DNA of 64,000 nucleotides from Flavobacterium tyrosinilyticum (lineage in GTDB: Bacteria; Bacteroidota; Bacteroidia; Flavobacteriales; Flavobacteriaceae). A program made the position numbers and the translations under genes. Below the pieces are notes generated by a model. The model had not been told where the DNA came from. It was given only the letters and a program-made list of their open reading frames with translations, and did no database searches. The first letter of the stretch is position 1. The number at the start of each line of letters is the position of its first letter. The stretch is taken from positions 372,001-436,000 of the forward strand of contig NZ_JAMOKG010000004.1 of assembly GCF_023656565.1 (NCBI RefSeq). Reading direction: 5' to 3'. Of the stretch, positions 43,591-52,090 are shown piece after piece.

Positions 43591-43641
43591 CACATTTACT
43601 TTTAAATGTGATTCGTATGTCAAAATGGTGTACGAACACAT
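43591..43641 (+). promoter_or_regulatory. gcvP 5' leader with two mutually exclusive hairpins
   Basis: CACATTT (43591-43597) can pair with AAATGTG (43604-43610). Alternatively ATGTG-A-TTCGTA (43606-43617) pairs with TACGAACACAT (43631-43641). Both use the same ATGTG, so they exclude each other. It does not look like the known glycine riboswitch. A regulatory role is inference. Confidence 0.4.
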
Positions 43642-43668
43642 CAATTTAAAAAAAATAGATAGCTACAA

Positions 43669-46518
43669 ATGAAAACAGATGCTTTTGCTTTAAGACACAT
43701 TGGTCCAAGAGAAACTGATCTTCAGCACATGCTGAAAACTATTGGAGTTGACTCAATTGAGCAACTTGTTTATGAAACCCTTCCGGACGATATTCGTTTA
43801 AAAGCACCTTTGAACTTAGATCCTGCGATGACAGAATATGAATTTGCAAATCACATTCAAGAATTAGGGAAGAAAAATAAAGTATTCAAATCTTATATTG
43901 GTTTGGGTTATCATCCAACTATCGTTCCTGCGCCAATTCAGAGAAATATTTTCGAAAACCCAGGATGGTATACTGCTTACACGCCTTACCAAGCAGAAAT
44001 TGCTCAAGGTCGTTTGGAAGCAATTTTAAATTTCCAGACTACTGTTATCGAATTAACAGGAATGGAAATTGCAAATGCTTCTTTATTGGACGAAGGTACA
44101 GCTGCTGCTGAAGCGATGGCTTTACTTTTTGATGTTCGTACTCGTGATCAAAAGAAAAACAATACACACAAATTCTTCGTTTCTGAAGAAATTTTACCTC
44201 AAACTTTATCAGTACTTCAAACACGTTCAACTCCAATTGGAATTGAATTAGTTGTTGGAAACCACGAAACTTTTGATTTTTCAACTGAGTTTTTTGGAGC
44301 TATTTTACAATACCCAGGAAAATACGGTCAGGTAAACGATTACAGCGCTTTTGTTGCTAAAGCAAAAGAAAACGAAATCAAAGTTGCCTTTGCTGCCGAT
44401 ATTTTATCACTTGCTGCTTTAACTTCTCCAGGAGAAATGGGAGCTGCAGTTGTGGTTGGAACTTCACAACGTTTTGGTGTGCCAATGGGTTATGGTGGTC
44501 CGCACGCTGCATTTTTTGCAACTAAAGACGAATACAAAAGATCTATGCCAGGCCGTATTATCGGAGTTTCTATTGACGTAAATGGAAACCGCGCTTTACG
44601 TATGGCTTTAGGAACTCGTGAACAACACATTAAACGTGAAAAAGCAACTTCTAACATTTGTACTGCTCAAGTTTTACTAGCAGTTATGGCTGGAATGTAT
44701 GCAGTTTACCACGGTCCAGAGGGATTAAAATATATTGCAAACAAAGTTCACGCATCTGCAGTTACTACTGCTGAGGCTTTAAATAAAATTGGAGTTTTCC
44801 AAACTAACACAGCTTACTTTGATACTATTTTAGTAAAAGCAGACGCTCAAAAAGTAAAAGCTGTTGCAGAGAAAAACGAAGTAAACTTCTTCTATCCTGA
44901 TGCTGAATCAATTTCTATTTCGTTAAACGAAACGACTTCAATTAACGACATCAACCAAATCGTTGCGATCTTTGCTGAAGCTTTAGGAAAAGAAACGGTT
45001 TCTGTTTCTGAATTAACTCAAGCTAGTCAATTACCAGCTTCATTAGAAAGAACATCTTCTTTCTTAACGCATGATGTATTCAACAATCATCATTCAGAAA
45101 GTCAGTTGATGCGTTACATCAAAAAATTAGAGCGTAAAGATTTATCATTGAACCACTCCATGATTTCGTTAGGTTCTTGTACAATGAAGTTAAACGCAGC
45201 TTCAGAAATGTTGCCTCTTTCAATGCCAAACTGGAACAGCATTCACCCGTTTGCACCAGTAGAACAAGCAGAAGGTTACATTACAATGCTTAAAAAATTA
45301 GAGCAGCAATTAAATGTAATTACTGGATTTGCTGGAACAACTTTACAGCCAAACTCAGGTGCTCAAGGAGAATACGCAGGTTTAATGGCGATTCGTGCTT
45401 ACCATTTATCTAGAAACGAAGGTCACCGTAATGTATGTTTGATTCCTTCATCTGCTCACGGAACAAACCCTGCTTCTGCAGCGATGGCCGGAATGAAAAT
45501 CATCGTTACTAAAACGACTCCAGAAGGAAATATTGACGTAGAAGATTTAAGAGAAAAAGCGATTGAACACAAAGATGATTTATCTTGTTTAATGGTAACT
45601 TATCCTTCGACTCACGGAGTTTTCGAATCTTCGATTATCGAAATCACAAAATTAATCCACGACAATGGCGGATTAGTATACATGGATGGTGCAAACATGA
45701 ATGCGCAAGTTGGATTAACAAATCCAGCTACAATTGGCGCTGACGTTTGTCACTTAAACTTACACAAAACATTCGCTATTCCTCACGGAGGCGGTGGACC
45801 TGGCGTTGGACCAATTTGTGTGAACGAAAAATTAGTTCCGTTCTTGCCAACAAACCCAATCTTAAAAGTAGGTGGTGAACAAGCTATTACAGCAATTTCA
45901 TCTGCGCCTTACGGATCAGCTTTAGTATGTTTAATTTCTTACGGTTACATCACCATGATGGGAGCTGAAGGATTAAAAAGCGCTACAGAACACGCTATCT
46001 TAAATGCTAACTACATGAAATCTCGTTTCGAAGGACACTACCCAATTCTTTACACTGGAGAATGCGGAAGAGCGGCTCACGAAATGATTTTAGATTGCCG
46101 TGCATTTAAAGAAAACGGAATCGAGGTTGGTGATATCGCTAAACGTTTAATGGATTACGGTTTCCACGCTCCAACAGTTTCTTTCCCAGTAGCAGGAACT
46201 TTAATGATCGAACCAACTGAATCTGAAGATTTAGCAGAATTAGATCGTTTCTGTGATGCTCTTATCTCAATTAGAAAAGAAATTGAAGTTGCAACAGCTG
46301 ATGATAAAAACAATGTATTGAAAAATGCACCTCACACATTGGCAATGTTAACTACAGACAATTGGGATTTCCCTTATACTAGAGAAAAAGCTGCTTACCC
46401 ATTAGAGTATATTGCGGACAATAAATTCTGGCCATCAGTTCGTCGTGTTGACGATGCTTACGGTGACAGAAATTTAGTTTGTAGCTGTGCTCCTATTGAA
46501 GCTTACATGGAAAGCTAA
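43669..46518 (+). CDS. gcvP: Glycine dehydrogenase (decarboxylating), P-protein of the glycine cleavage system
   Basis: The PLP enzyme that decarboxylates glycine and passes the aminomethyl group to the H protein. The 949-residue protein is the fused single-chain type. The N-terminal half begins FALRHIGPRETDLQHML. The C-terminal half carries the PLP lysine in HLNLHKTFAIPHGGGGPGVG (Lys at about 700) and the CTMKLNAASEM motif. Length is typical. The gcvT and gcvH genes are not nearby, which is common in flavobacteria. A terminator follows. Confidence 0.97.
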   Translation: MKTDAFALRHIGPRETDLQHMLKTIGVDSIEQLVYETLPDDIRLKAPLNLDPAMTEYEFANHIQELGKKNKVFKSYIGLGYHPTIVPAPIQRNIFENPGWYTAYTPYQAEIAQGRLEAILNFQTTVIELTGMEIANASLLDEGTAAAEAMALLFDVRTRDQKKNNTHKFFVSEEILPQTLSVLQTRSTPIGIELVVGNHETFDFSTEFFGAILQYPGKYGQVNDYSAFVAKAKENEIKVAFAADILSLAALTSPGEMGAAVVVGTSQRFGVPMGYGGPHAAFFATKDEYKRSMPGRIIGVSIDVNGNRALRMALGTREQHIKREKATSNICTAQVLLAVMAGMYAVYHGPEGLKYIANKVHASAVTTAEALNKIGVFQTNTAYFDTILVKADAQKVKAVAEKNEVNFFYPDAESISISLNETTSINDINQIVAIFAEALGKETVSVSELTQASQLPASLERTSSFLTHDVFNNHHSESQLMRYIKKLERKDLSLNHSMISLGSCTMKLNAASEMLPLSMPNWNSIHPFAPVEQAEGYITMLKKLEQQLNVITGFAGTTLQPNSGAQGEYAGLMAIRAYHLSRNEGHRNVCLIPSSAHGTNPASAAMAGMKIIVTKTTPEGNIDVEDLREKAIEHKDDLSCLMVTYPSTHGVFESSIIEITKLIHDNGGLVYMDGANMNAQVGLTNPATIGADVCHLNLHKTFAIPHGGGGPGVGPICVNEKLVPFLPTNPILKVGGEQAITAISSAPYGSALVCLISYGYITMMGAEGLKSATEHAILNANYMKSRFEGHYPILYTGECGRAAHEMILDCRAFKENGIEVGDIAKRLMDYGFHAPTVSFPVAGTLMIEPTESEDLAELDRFCDALISIRKEIEVATADDKNNVLKNAPHTLAMLTTDNWDFPYTREKAAYPLEYIADNKFWPSVRRVDDAYGDRNLVCSCAPIEAYMES

Positions 46519-46542
46519 AATTTAGTTTTCTTATAAATATCT

Positions 46543-46582
46543 AAACCCGACAAGTTTTAAAAACCTGTCGGGTTTTGTTTTT
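46543..46582 (+). terminator. Terminator of gcvP
   Basis: AAACCCGACAAG pairs with CCTGTCGGGTTT around TTTTAAAAA, followed by a T-rich tail. It lies 25 bases after the stop. Confidence 0.85.
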
Positions 46583-46591
46583 TTGTTTCAA

Positions 46592-46639
46592 GTTTCAAGT
46601 TTCAGGTTTCAAGCTCCAGCATAACCTGAAACTTGAAAC
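46592..46639. repeat. Word-repeat palindrome (TTTCAAG)
   Basis: Arms 46592-46608 and 46623-46639 are perfectly complementary over 17 bases, using the same GTTTCAAG vocabulary as the repeat at 23295. The rest of the 411-base gap up to 46930 is AT-rich with no gene seen. Confidence 0.7.
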
Positions 46640-46866
46640 TTTCTAACTCAAACAACAAAGAAGAAATCTGATTTAAAGAAACATAACTTTCTGCTAATCT
46701 TTTGTGAAATTAATTCATTAAAATCAAGATAATAGCAAAAAAAGATTAGTCTCCAAATCTCCTTCAATCGTTTGAAATCTAGCAAATATTAAAAAATCAT
46801 TAGAAAAAAGACAATATATTTACAGAAAAATAGTTATTTCATAATTATATGCATGCATACTATTTT

Positions 46867-46884
46867 TTATGATAGTTATCATAA
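46867..46884. promoter_or_regulatory. Palindrome TTATGATA-GT-TATCATAA upstream of the KAS III-like gene
   Basis: A perfect 8-bp inverted repeat with a 2-base centre, 47 bases before the ATG at 46931. Position and size fit a dimeric repressor operator. No regulator can be assigned. Confidence 0.35.
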
Positions 46885-46930
46885 TATTATTTATACATTA
46901 GCACTAAATTTATCGGATAATTAAAGGGAA

Positions 46931-47989
46931 ATGAAAATAAAAATTATTGGTATTGGGAGTTATATTCCTAATTTAGAAGTAAAAAACACAGATTTTGATA
47001 AACATGTTTTTTTAAATGAGGACGGAACTCCTTTTGGTTATCCTAATGAAGTTGTAATTAAAAAATTTAAAGGTATTACGGGAATCGAGAATCGCCGTTA
47101 TGCCGAACCGCAATATAATTCTTCTGATTTAGCTTTCTTTGCAGCTGAAAAAGCAATTGCAAACGCGGGAATCGATCCAGAAACTTTAGACTACATTATT
47201 TTTGCGCATAATTTCGGTGACGTAAAAACAGGAACGCATCAAACTGATGTTTTACCAAGTTTAGCTACAAGAGTTAAAAATAAATTAGGAATTAAAAATC
47301 CTAAATGTGTGGCTTACGATATTCTTTTTGGATGTCCAGGATGGATTGAAGGCGTTTTACAAGCAAATGCTTTTATCAAATCTGGAATGGCAAAAAGAGT
47401 AATGGTAATTGGTGCCGAGACTTTATCTAGAGTTGTAGATGATCACGACCGTGATTCTATGATTTATTCTGATGGAGCTGGAGTTTCAATTTTAGAAGCA
47501 TCAACTGATGATGCTGGATTGTTATCTTACGAAAGTGCTACTTATGCCAATGATGAAGCGAATTATCTTTTCTTCGGAAAATCGTATAATCCAGATTTAG
47601 ATCCAGACATTAAATACATCAAAATGTATGGACGTAAAATCTACGAATTTGCTTTAAGCAATGTTCCGTGCGCTATGAAAAGCTGTTTAGATAAAAGCGG
47701 AATTGGAATTGATGAAGTCAAAAAAATCCTGATTCACCAAGCAAACGAAAAAATGGACGAAGCAATTATCGAACGTTTCTACAAACTCTACGATAAAACA
47801 GCTCCAAAAGATATTATGCCAATGAGTATTCACGATCTAGGAAATAGCAGTGTTGCAACTGTTCCTACTCTATACGATTTGATTTTACAAGGAAAAATAG
47901 AGAACCACGAAATCAACAAAGGCGATGTTCTTATTTTTGCTTCAGTAGGAGCTGGAATGAATATTAATGCTTTTGTTTATAGATATTAA
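46931..47989 (+). CDS. 3-oxoacyl-ACP synthase III-like (FabH family) condensing enzyme
   Basis: A thiolase-fold enzyme predicted to start or perform Claisen condensation of acyl thioesters. The 352-residue protein has the catalytic triad Cys135 (FGCPGW), His in ILIHQANEKMDE, and Asn in HDLGNSSVATVP. The N-terminus IIGIGSYIPNLEVKN is of the FabH type. It lacks the exact FabH sequence around the active site, and the FGKSYNPDLDPDIKY insertion points to a divergent KAS III, such as those making long-chain or specialised lipids. It is followed by a hairpin and then the lipid/envelope genes. Confidence 0.82.
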   Translation: MKIKIIGIGSYIPNLEVKNTDFDKHVFLNEDGTPFGYPNEVVIKKFKGITGIENRRYAEPQYNSSDLAFFAAEKAIANAGIDPETLDYIIFAHNFGDVKTGTHQTDVLPSLATRVKNKLGIKNPKCVAYDILFGCPGWIEGVLQANAFIKSGMAKRVMVIGAETLSRVVDDHDRDSMIYSDGAGVSILEASTDDAGLLSYESATYANDEANYLFFGKSYNPDLDPDIKYIKMYGRKIYEFALSNVPCAMKSCLDKSGIGIDEVKKILIHQANEKMDEAIIERFYKLYDKTAPKDIMPMSIHDLGNSSVATVPTLYDLILQGKIENHEINKGDVLIFASVGAGMNINAFVYRY

Positions 47990-48011
47990 AATTTAAAGTC
48001 GAGTGAAATAA

Positions 48012-48152
48012 TCTCGCAAAGACTCGAAGTCGCGAAGTTTTTAACCATATAAGTAATATAAGTTCAATTAAGTTTTCTTTTAATTGAACTTATATTACTT
48101 ATATGGTTTATTTTTTTTAATCAAAACTTTGCGACTTCGCGTCTTTGCGAGA
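48012..48152. repeat. Very long nested palindrome after the KAS III-like gene
   Basis: The inner arms 48043-48071 and 48080-48108 are perfectly complementary over 29 bases with an 8-base loop. The outer arms 48012-48041 and 48123-48152 match at 28 of 30 positions. The whole could form a hairpin of about 59 paired bases. The outer words (CGCAAAGAC, GAAGTCGC) resemble other repeats in this window. Confidence 0.85.
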
Positions 48153-48216
48153 AATTCATTTTAAAACTTAGCACCGCAACTGAATACTAAAAACTGAACA
48201 CTGAATACTTTTTTAG

Positions 48217-48224
48217 TATATTTG
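48217..48224 (+). promoter_or_regulatory. -7 box (TATATTTG) of the methyltransferase gene
   Basis: TATATTTG matches the consensus, 48 bases before the ATG at 48273. No clear -33 TTG at standard spacing. Confidence 0.45.
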
Positions 48225-48272
48225 CGACCTAATTAAAATCAAGAACGAGAGATTAATTCGTTCGCAATAACT

Positions 48273-48800
48273 ATGTACGAAAAAACGTTTCCGAATAAAA
48301 GATTCAAACTTACCTTAGAGTTTTTAAAAAAGCACGTTAGCACATCTGAAACCATTTTTGATTTTGGTGTACCCAATCCGTTTTCTAAGATAATGGAAGA
48401 AAATGGTTATACCGTAAAAAACACAAAAGGCGAAGATTTAGACAACGACCATACGGCGCTACAAACGGAAGAATATACTGTTTTTACTGCATTTGAAATT
48501 TTCGAACATTTACTAAATCCATACACCGTTTTACAAAATGTAAAATGTGACAAACTATTAATTTCAATTCCGTTACGTTTATGGTTTTCACCTGCATACC
48601 GTTCTAAAACCGATATGTGGGACAGACATTACCATGAATTTGAAGATTGGCAATTGGATTGGCTTTTAGAAAAAACGGGTTGGAAAATTACCGATCGATT
48701 ACAATTTACACATCCAGTAAAAAAATTCGGATTCAGACCCTTATTAAGATATTTCACTCCAAGATATTATATTGTTGTTGCTGAAAAAATAAAAGCCTAA
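48273..48800 (+). CDS. Class I SAM-dependent methyltransferase-like protein
   Basis: The 175-residue protein has a reduced Rossmann methyltransferase pattern: TIFDFGVPNPFSKIMEENGY as motif I, then EDLDNDHTA and FTAFEIFEHLLNPYTVL as later motifs. The segment LLISIPLRLWFS and a Trp/His-rich stretch (DMWDRHYHEFEDWQLDWLL) are typical of methyltransferases near glycosyltransferases. The substrate is unknown. The glycosyltransferase follows on the same strand after a palindromic spacer. Confidence 0.75.
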   Translation: MYEKTFPNKRFKLTLEFLKKHVSTSETIFDFGVPNPFSKIMEENGYTVKNTKGEDLDNDHTALQTEEYTVFTAFEIFEHLLNPYTVLQNVKCDKLLISIPLRLWFSPAYRSKTDMWDRHYHEFEDWQLDWLLEKTGWKITDRLQFTHPVKKFGFRPLLRYFTPRYYIVVAEKIKA

Positions 48801-48803
48801 AGG

Positions 48804-48926
48804 CAAATTCCAATAAAAAATCCCAAATTCCAATTGAACCAGCTTTGATTGGAATTTGGAATTTTAGAAGATTGGGATTAATTCTCAAAAATTGAAATTT
48901 GGAATTTTTAAAAATTTGGAATTTAA
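48804..48926. repeat. Word-repeat spacer (AATTCCAAATCCC / TTGGAATTTGG)
   Basis: The spacer is built from AATTCCAA words and their complements, giving several alternative hairpins. The same words fill the gap at 51364-51475. It ends just before the glycosyltransferase ATG. Confidence 0.65.
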
Positions 48927-48927
48927 A

Positions 48928-49776
48928 ATGAAATACTACATCGTCATTCCCGCACACAACGAACAAGATTTAATAGGCTTGACTTTAGAATCTTTGGTTT
49001 CTCAAACCATCTTGCCATCAAAAGTTGTGGTGGTAAATGACAATTCTACAGATAAAACTGAAGAAGTCGTGTTGGGTTTTGCAAAAGACAATCCGTATAT
49101 TTCTGTTGTAAATAAAACTTCAGATGCAATTCATATGCCTGGAAGCAAAGTGATTCAGGCTTTTCAAAAAGGTTTTGAAACTTTAGATTCCAATTATGAT
49201 ATCATTGTAAAAATAGACGGCGATTTAATTTTTCCTCCAAACTATTTTGAGACCATTATTAAACATTTCGAATCAGATGAAAGAGTTGGAATGGTTGGAG
49301 GATTCTGCTACATTGATAAAAATGGCGAATGGGTTTTAGAAAATCTTACCGATAAAGATCATATTCGCGGAGCCTTAAAAGCGTATAGAAAAGAAACCTA
49401 TCAACAAATTGGAGGTTTACGCCCCGCAATGGGTTGGGATACTGTTGATGAATTGCTTTGTAAATATTACAATTGGAAAATTGTTACCGACCAATCTTTA
49501 CATGTAAAACATCTAAAACCAACTGGAGCAAATTACAATAAAACAGCTCGTTACAAACAAGGCGAAGCTTTTTACACTCTAGGTTATGGATTTTGGATTA
49601 CCGCAATTGCTTCGGCAAAATTGGCGATGATGAAGAAAAAACCATTTCTGTTTTTAGACTATATAAAAGGTTTTTGGAAAGCTAAAAAAGCAAAAACACC
49701 TTTATTGGTTACACCTGAACAAGCTAAATTTATTAGAAATTATCGTTTGAAAAAAATGAAAGAAAAGTTAATTTGA
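48928..49776 (+). CDS. Family 2 glycosyltransferase
   Basis: An inverting GT-A glycosyltransferase, 282 residues from the preferred ATG. It begins YYIVIPAHNEQDLIGLTLESL and contains VVNDNSTDKT, the metal-binding DGD in DIIVKIDGDLIFP, and GMVGGFCYI. A late acceptor-site region reads MGWDTVDELL. The longer frame from 48892 starts within the word-repeat spacer and is rejected. The C-terminus is basic (RLKKMKEK). It may act on lipids or envelope glycans, as its neighbours are a KAS III-like enzyme and lipid ABC genes. That is inference. Confidence 0.88.
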   Translation: MKYYIVIPAHNEQDLIGLTLESLVSQTILPSKVVVVNDNSTDKTEEVVLGFAKDNPYISVVNKTSDAIHMPGSKVIQAFQKGFETLDSNYDIIVKIDGDLIFPPNYFETIIKHFESDERVGMVGGFCYIDKNGEWVLENLTDKDHIRGALKAYRKETYQQIGGLRPAMGWDTVDELLCKYYNWKIVTDQSLHVKHLKPTGANYNKTARYKQGEAFYTLGYGFWITAIASAKLAMMKKKPFLFLDYIKGFWKAKKAKTPLLVTPEQAKFIRNYRLKKMKEKLI

Positions 49777-49855
49777 TTGGTAAAACACTCGAAAAAACTG
49801 AACTCATAACTCATAACTCATAACTTCTTTTTACCTTAGCCAATATTTAAAAATT

Positions 49856-50602
49856 ATGATGCTAATCCGTTATTTATCCCAAGTAGGGAAATATTTTTTA
49901 ATGCTGAAAGAAATTTTCAACAAACAGACTAAATGGCCTGTTATGAAAAATCTAATCCTAAAAGAAATTGATGATCTTATTATTGACTCACTAGGAATTG
50001 TTTGCTTTATCTCTTTTTTCATCGGAGGAGTTGTTGCCATTCAAACAGCATTAAACTTAACCAATCCTTTAATTCCAAAATATTTAATTGGTTTTGCTAC
50101 GCGTCAATCTGTAGTTTTAGAGTTTGCCCCTACTTTTATTTCGGTAATTATGGCCGGAAAAATGGGGTCTTACATTACTTCAAGTATAGGAACAATGCGA
50201 GTTACAGAACAGATTGATGCGTTAGAAGTTATGGGAGTTAACTCCGTAAACTATCTTGTTTTTCCAAAAATAATCGCTTTATTAATGTATCCTTTCGTAA
50301 TCGGGATTAGTATGTTTTTAGGAATTTTTGGTGGATGGATAGCTTGTGCTTACGGAGGATTTTCAACTGGTGCAGATTTTATTATGGGAGCTCAAAAAGA
50401 TTTCATACCGTTCCATATTACTTATGCCTTTATTAAAACTTTAATCTTTGCCATGCTATTGGCAACAATCCCATCTTTTCACGGATATTATATGAAAGGT
50501 GGTGCATTAGAAGTTGGTAAAGCAAGTACAACATCATTCGTATGGACTTCTGTTTGTATCATTCTTTTTAATTATATATTAACTCAATTATTATTAGGAT
50601 AA
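49856..50602 (+). CDS. MlaE/YrbE-family ABC transporter permease
   Basis: The inner-membrane subunit of an Mla-type lipid transporter. The 248-residue protein has the DUF140 pattern of five to six helices and the conserved block QSVVLEFAPTFISVIMAGKMGSYITSSIGTMRVTEQIDALEVMGV. The ATG of the ATPase gene overlaps the stop by one base (TAATG). No MlaD substrate-binding gene follows in the window. Confidence 0.92.
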   Translation: MMLIRYLSQVGKYFLMLKEIFNKQTKWPVMKNLILKEIDDLIIDSLGIVCFISFFIGGVVAIQTALNLTNPLIPKYLIGFATRQSVVLEFAPTFISVIMAGKMGSYITSSIGTMRVTEQIDALEVMGVNSVNYLVFPKIIALLMYPFVIGISMFLGIFGGWIACAYGGFSTGADFIMGAQKDFIPFHITYAFIKTLIFAMLLATIPSFHGYYMKGGALEVGKASTTSFVWTSVCIILFNYILTQLLLG

Positions 50603-51363
50603 TGATAGAAGTAAAAAATATAGAAAAATCATTTGGGGATAGCAAAGTTTTAAAAGGCGTTTCGACGGTATTTGAAACTGGAAAAACCAACTTGATTATT
50701 GGACAAAGTGGATCTGGAAAAACAGTTCTATTAAAAACGCTATTAGGAATTCATACGCCAGACTCAGGAACAATTGAATTTGACGGAAGGGTTTATTCTG
50801 ATTTAGACAAAGATGAAAAACGCGACTTGAGAACCGAAATCGGAATGGTATTTCAGGGAAGTGCCTTATTTGACTCGATGACTGTTGAAGAAAATGTAGC
50901 TTTCCCGCTAAAAATGTTTACTAATAACAACAAAGCGCAAATTAAAGAACGAGTTGATTTTGTTTTAGAAAGAGTAAATCTAATCGATGCACACAAAAAA
51001 CTGCCTTCTGAAATTTCTGGAGGAATGCAGAAACGTGTGGCTATTGCTCGCGCAATTGTAAACAATCCGAAATATTTGTTTTGTGATGAACCTAACTCTG
51101 GTTTAGATCCAAATACTTCGACTTTGATTGATAATTTGATTCAGGAAATTACCCGCGAATACAACATTACAACCGTAATCAATACACACGATATGAACTC
51201 TGTAATGGAGATTGGTGAGAATATTGTCTTCTTAAAGAAAGGTCTTAAAGCTTGGCAGGGAACTAAAGAGGAAATCTTTACGACCGACAATGAGGCGGTA
51301 GTTAAATTTGTTTATTCTTCAAACCTTTTCAAAAAAGTAAGAGAAGCCTATTTGAAAGGCTAG
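50602..51363 (+). CDS. MlaF-type ABC transporter ATP-binding protein
   Basis: The 253-residue ATPase has Walker A GQSGSGKT at about 34-41, a Q-loop in EIGMVFQGSALF, signature SGGMQKRVAIARA, Walker B YLFCDEPNSGLDP and H-loop INTHDMNSV. The LDP plus MNSV pattern fits MlaF-type lipid ATPases. It is translationally coupled to the permease and ended by a long hairpin. Confidence 0.93.
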   Translation: MIEVKNIEKSFGDSKVLKGVSTVFETGKTNLIIGQSGSGKTVLLKTLLGIHTPDSGTIEFDGRVYSDLDKDEKRDLRTEIGMVFQGSALFDSMTVEENVAFPLKMFTNNNKAQIKERVDFVLERVNLIDAHKKLPSEISGGMQKRVAIARAIVNNPKYLFCDEPNSGLDPNTSTLIDNLIQEITREYNITTVINTHDMNSVMEIGENIVFLKKGLKAWQGTKEEIFTTDNEAVVKFVYSSNLFKKVREAYLKG

Positions 51364-51385
51364 TCCTTTTAGAAATTCCAATATT

Positions 51386-51438
51386 AAAAATCCCAAATTC
51401 CAAAGTTTACTACAATTGGAATTTGGGATTTTTTTTAT
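51386..51438 (+). terminator. Terminator-like hairpin after the Mla ABC genes
   Basis: The 18-bp perfect stem AAAAATCCCAAATTCCAA/TTGGAATTTGGGATTTTT is followed by further T residues, 22 bases after the stop. The words are the same as in the repeat at 48804, so it is both repeat and terminator. Confidence 0.75.
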
Positions 51439-51475
51439 CAACTTTTTTCAAAGATTGGAATTTGGAATTTGGAAT

Positions 51476-52090
51476 TTAGATATTGGGATTTTTTAATGTT
51501 ATCAATTCTACTTCCGCATTCGGATTAAAAAGATAAGTCTTTCCTGAGCTGATTTCTAAACACTCAAAACGTTTTGTCCTAACGGCTATTTTCTTAAAAA
51601 CTTTACCATTTTTAATTCTAAAAACACTTCCGTACGGAATTTCAAACACGTAATTTTTATCATTTTCTTTGTCATATTGTTTTAAAGCCAAAGACAAAGT
51701 AGTATCGGTATCACTACTCGCTGAAGGATTTTTGAAATGTCTTGCCAAAAGCGGTAATATCTGCCCTGGAAATATTTCTGGCCGAATAAACGGAACCATT
51801 AAACGCTGAAAAGTATATTTCCATTCATTTCCATGCGGTTTTATATTTCGTCCGAATTTCTCAAAAGCAACCAAATGTGCAATTTCATGAATCAACGTAA
51901 TTAAAAAACGATACTTATTCAAACTTGCGTTAACCGTAATTTCATGCTTTCCACTTGGTCCTCTCCTATAATCTCCGTGACGCGTCTGACGCTCGTTTAC
52001 AATTTTCAAGTGAACCTGATTGGCCACTATCAAATCGAAAACAGGTTTTACCGCGTGTTCAGGAATATATTTAGCTAAAGTTTCGCTCAA
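51476..52090 (-). CDS. SprT-like zinc metalloprotease domain protein
   Basis: The 204-residue protein begins SETLAKYIPEHAVKPVFDLI and contains the zinc motif HEIAHLVAFEKFG with a downstream HGNEWKYTF block, as in SprT/SPRTN-like proteins. Some relatives digest DNA-protein crosslinks; here the role is unknown. The start codon is TTG, preceded closely by an in-frame stop. It lies exactly at the edge of the word-repeat that borders the four-helix-bundle gene, so insertion there may have altered the native start. Confidence 0.82.
   Translation of the reverse strand: MSETLAKYIPEHAVKPVFDLIVANQVHLKIVNERQTRHGDYRRGPSGKHEITVNASLNKYRFLITLIHEIAHLVAFEKFGRNIKPHGNEWKYTFQRLMVPFIRPEIFPGQILPLLARHFKNPSASSDTDTTLSLALKQYDKENDKNYVFEIPYGSVFRIKNGKVFKKIAVRTKRFECLEISSGKTYLFNPNAEVELITLKNPNI

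Noticed and set aside
43591..43641. Glycine riboswitch before gcvP
   Set aside because: The leader is too short for a tandem glycine aptamer and lacks its conserved bulges; only simple hairpins are seen.
48892..48927. Upstream start of the glycosyltransferase gene
   Set aside because: It is inside the AATTCC/GGAATT word-repeat; YYIVIPAHNE directly after 48928 is the family start.
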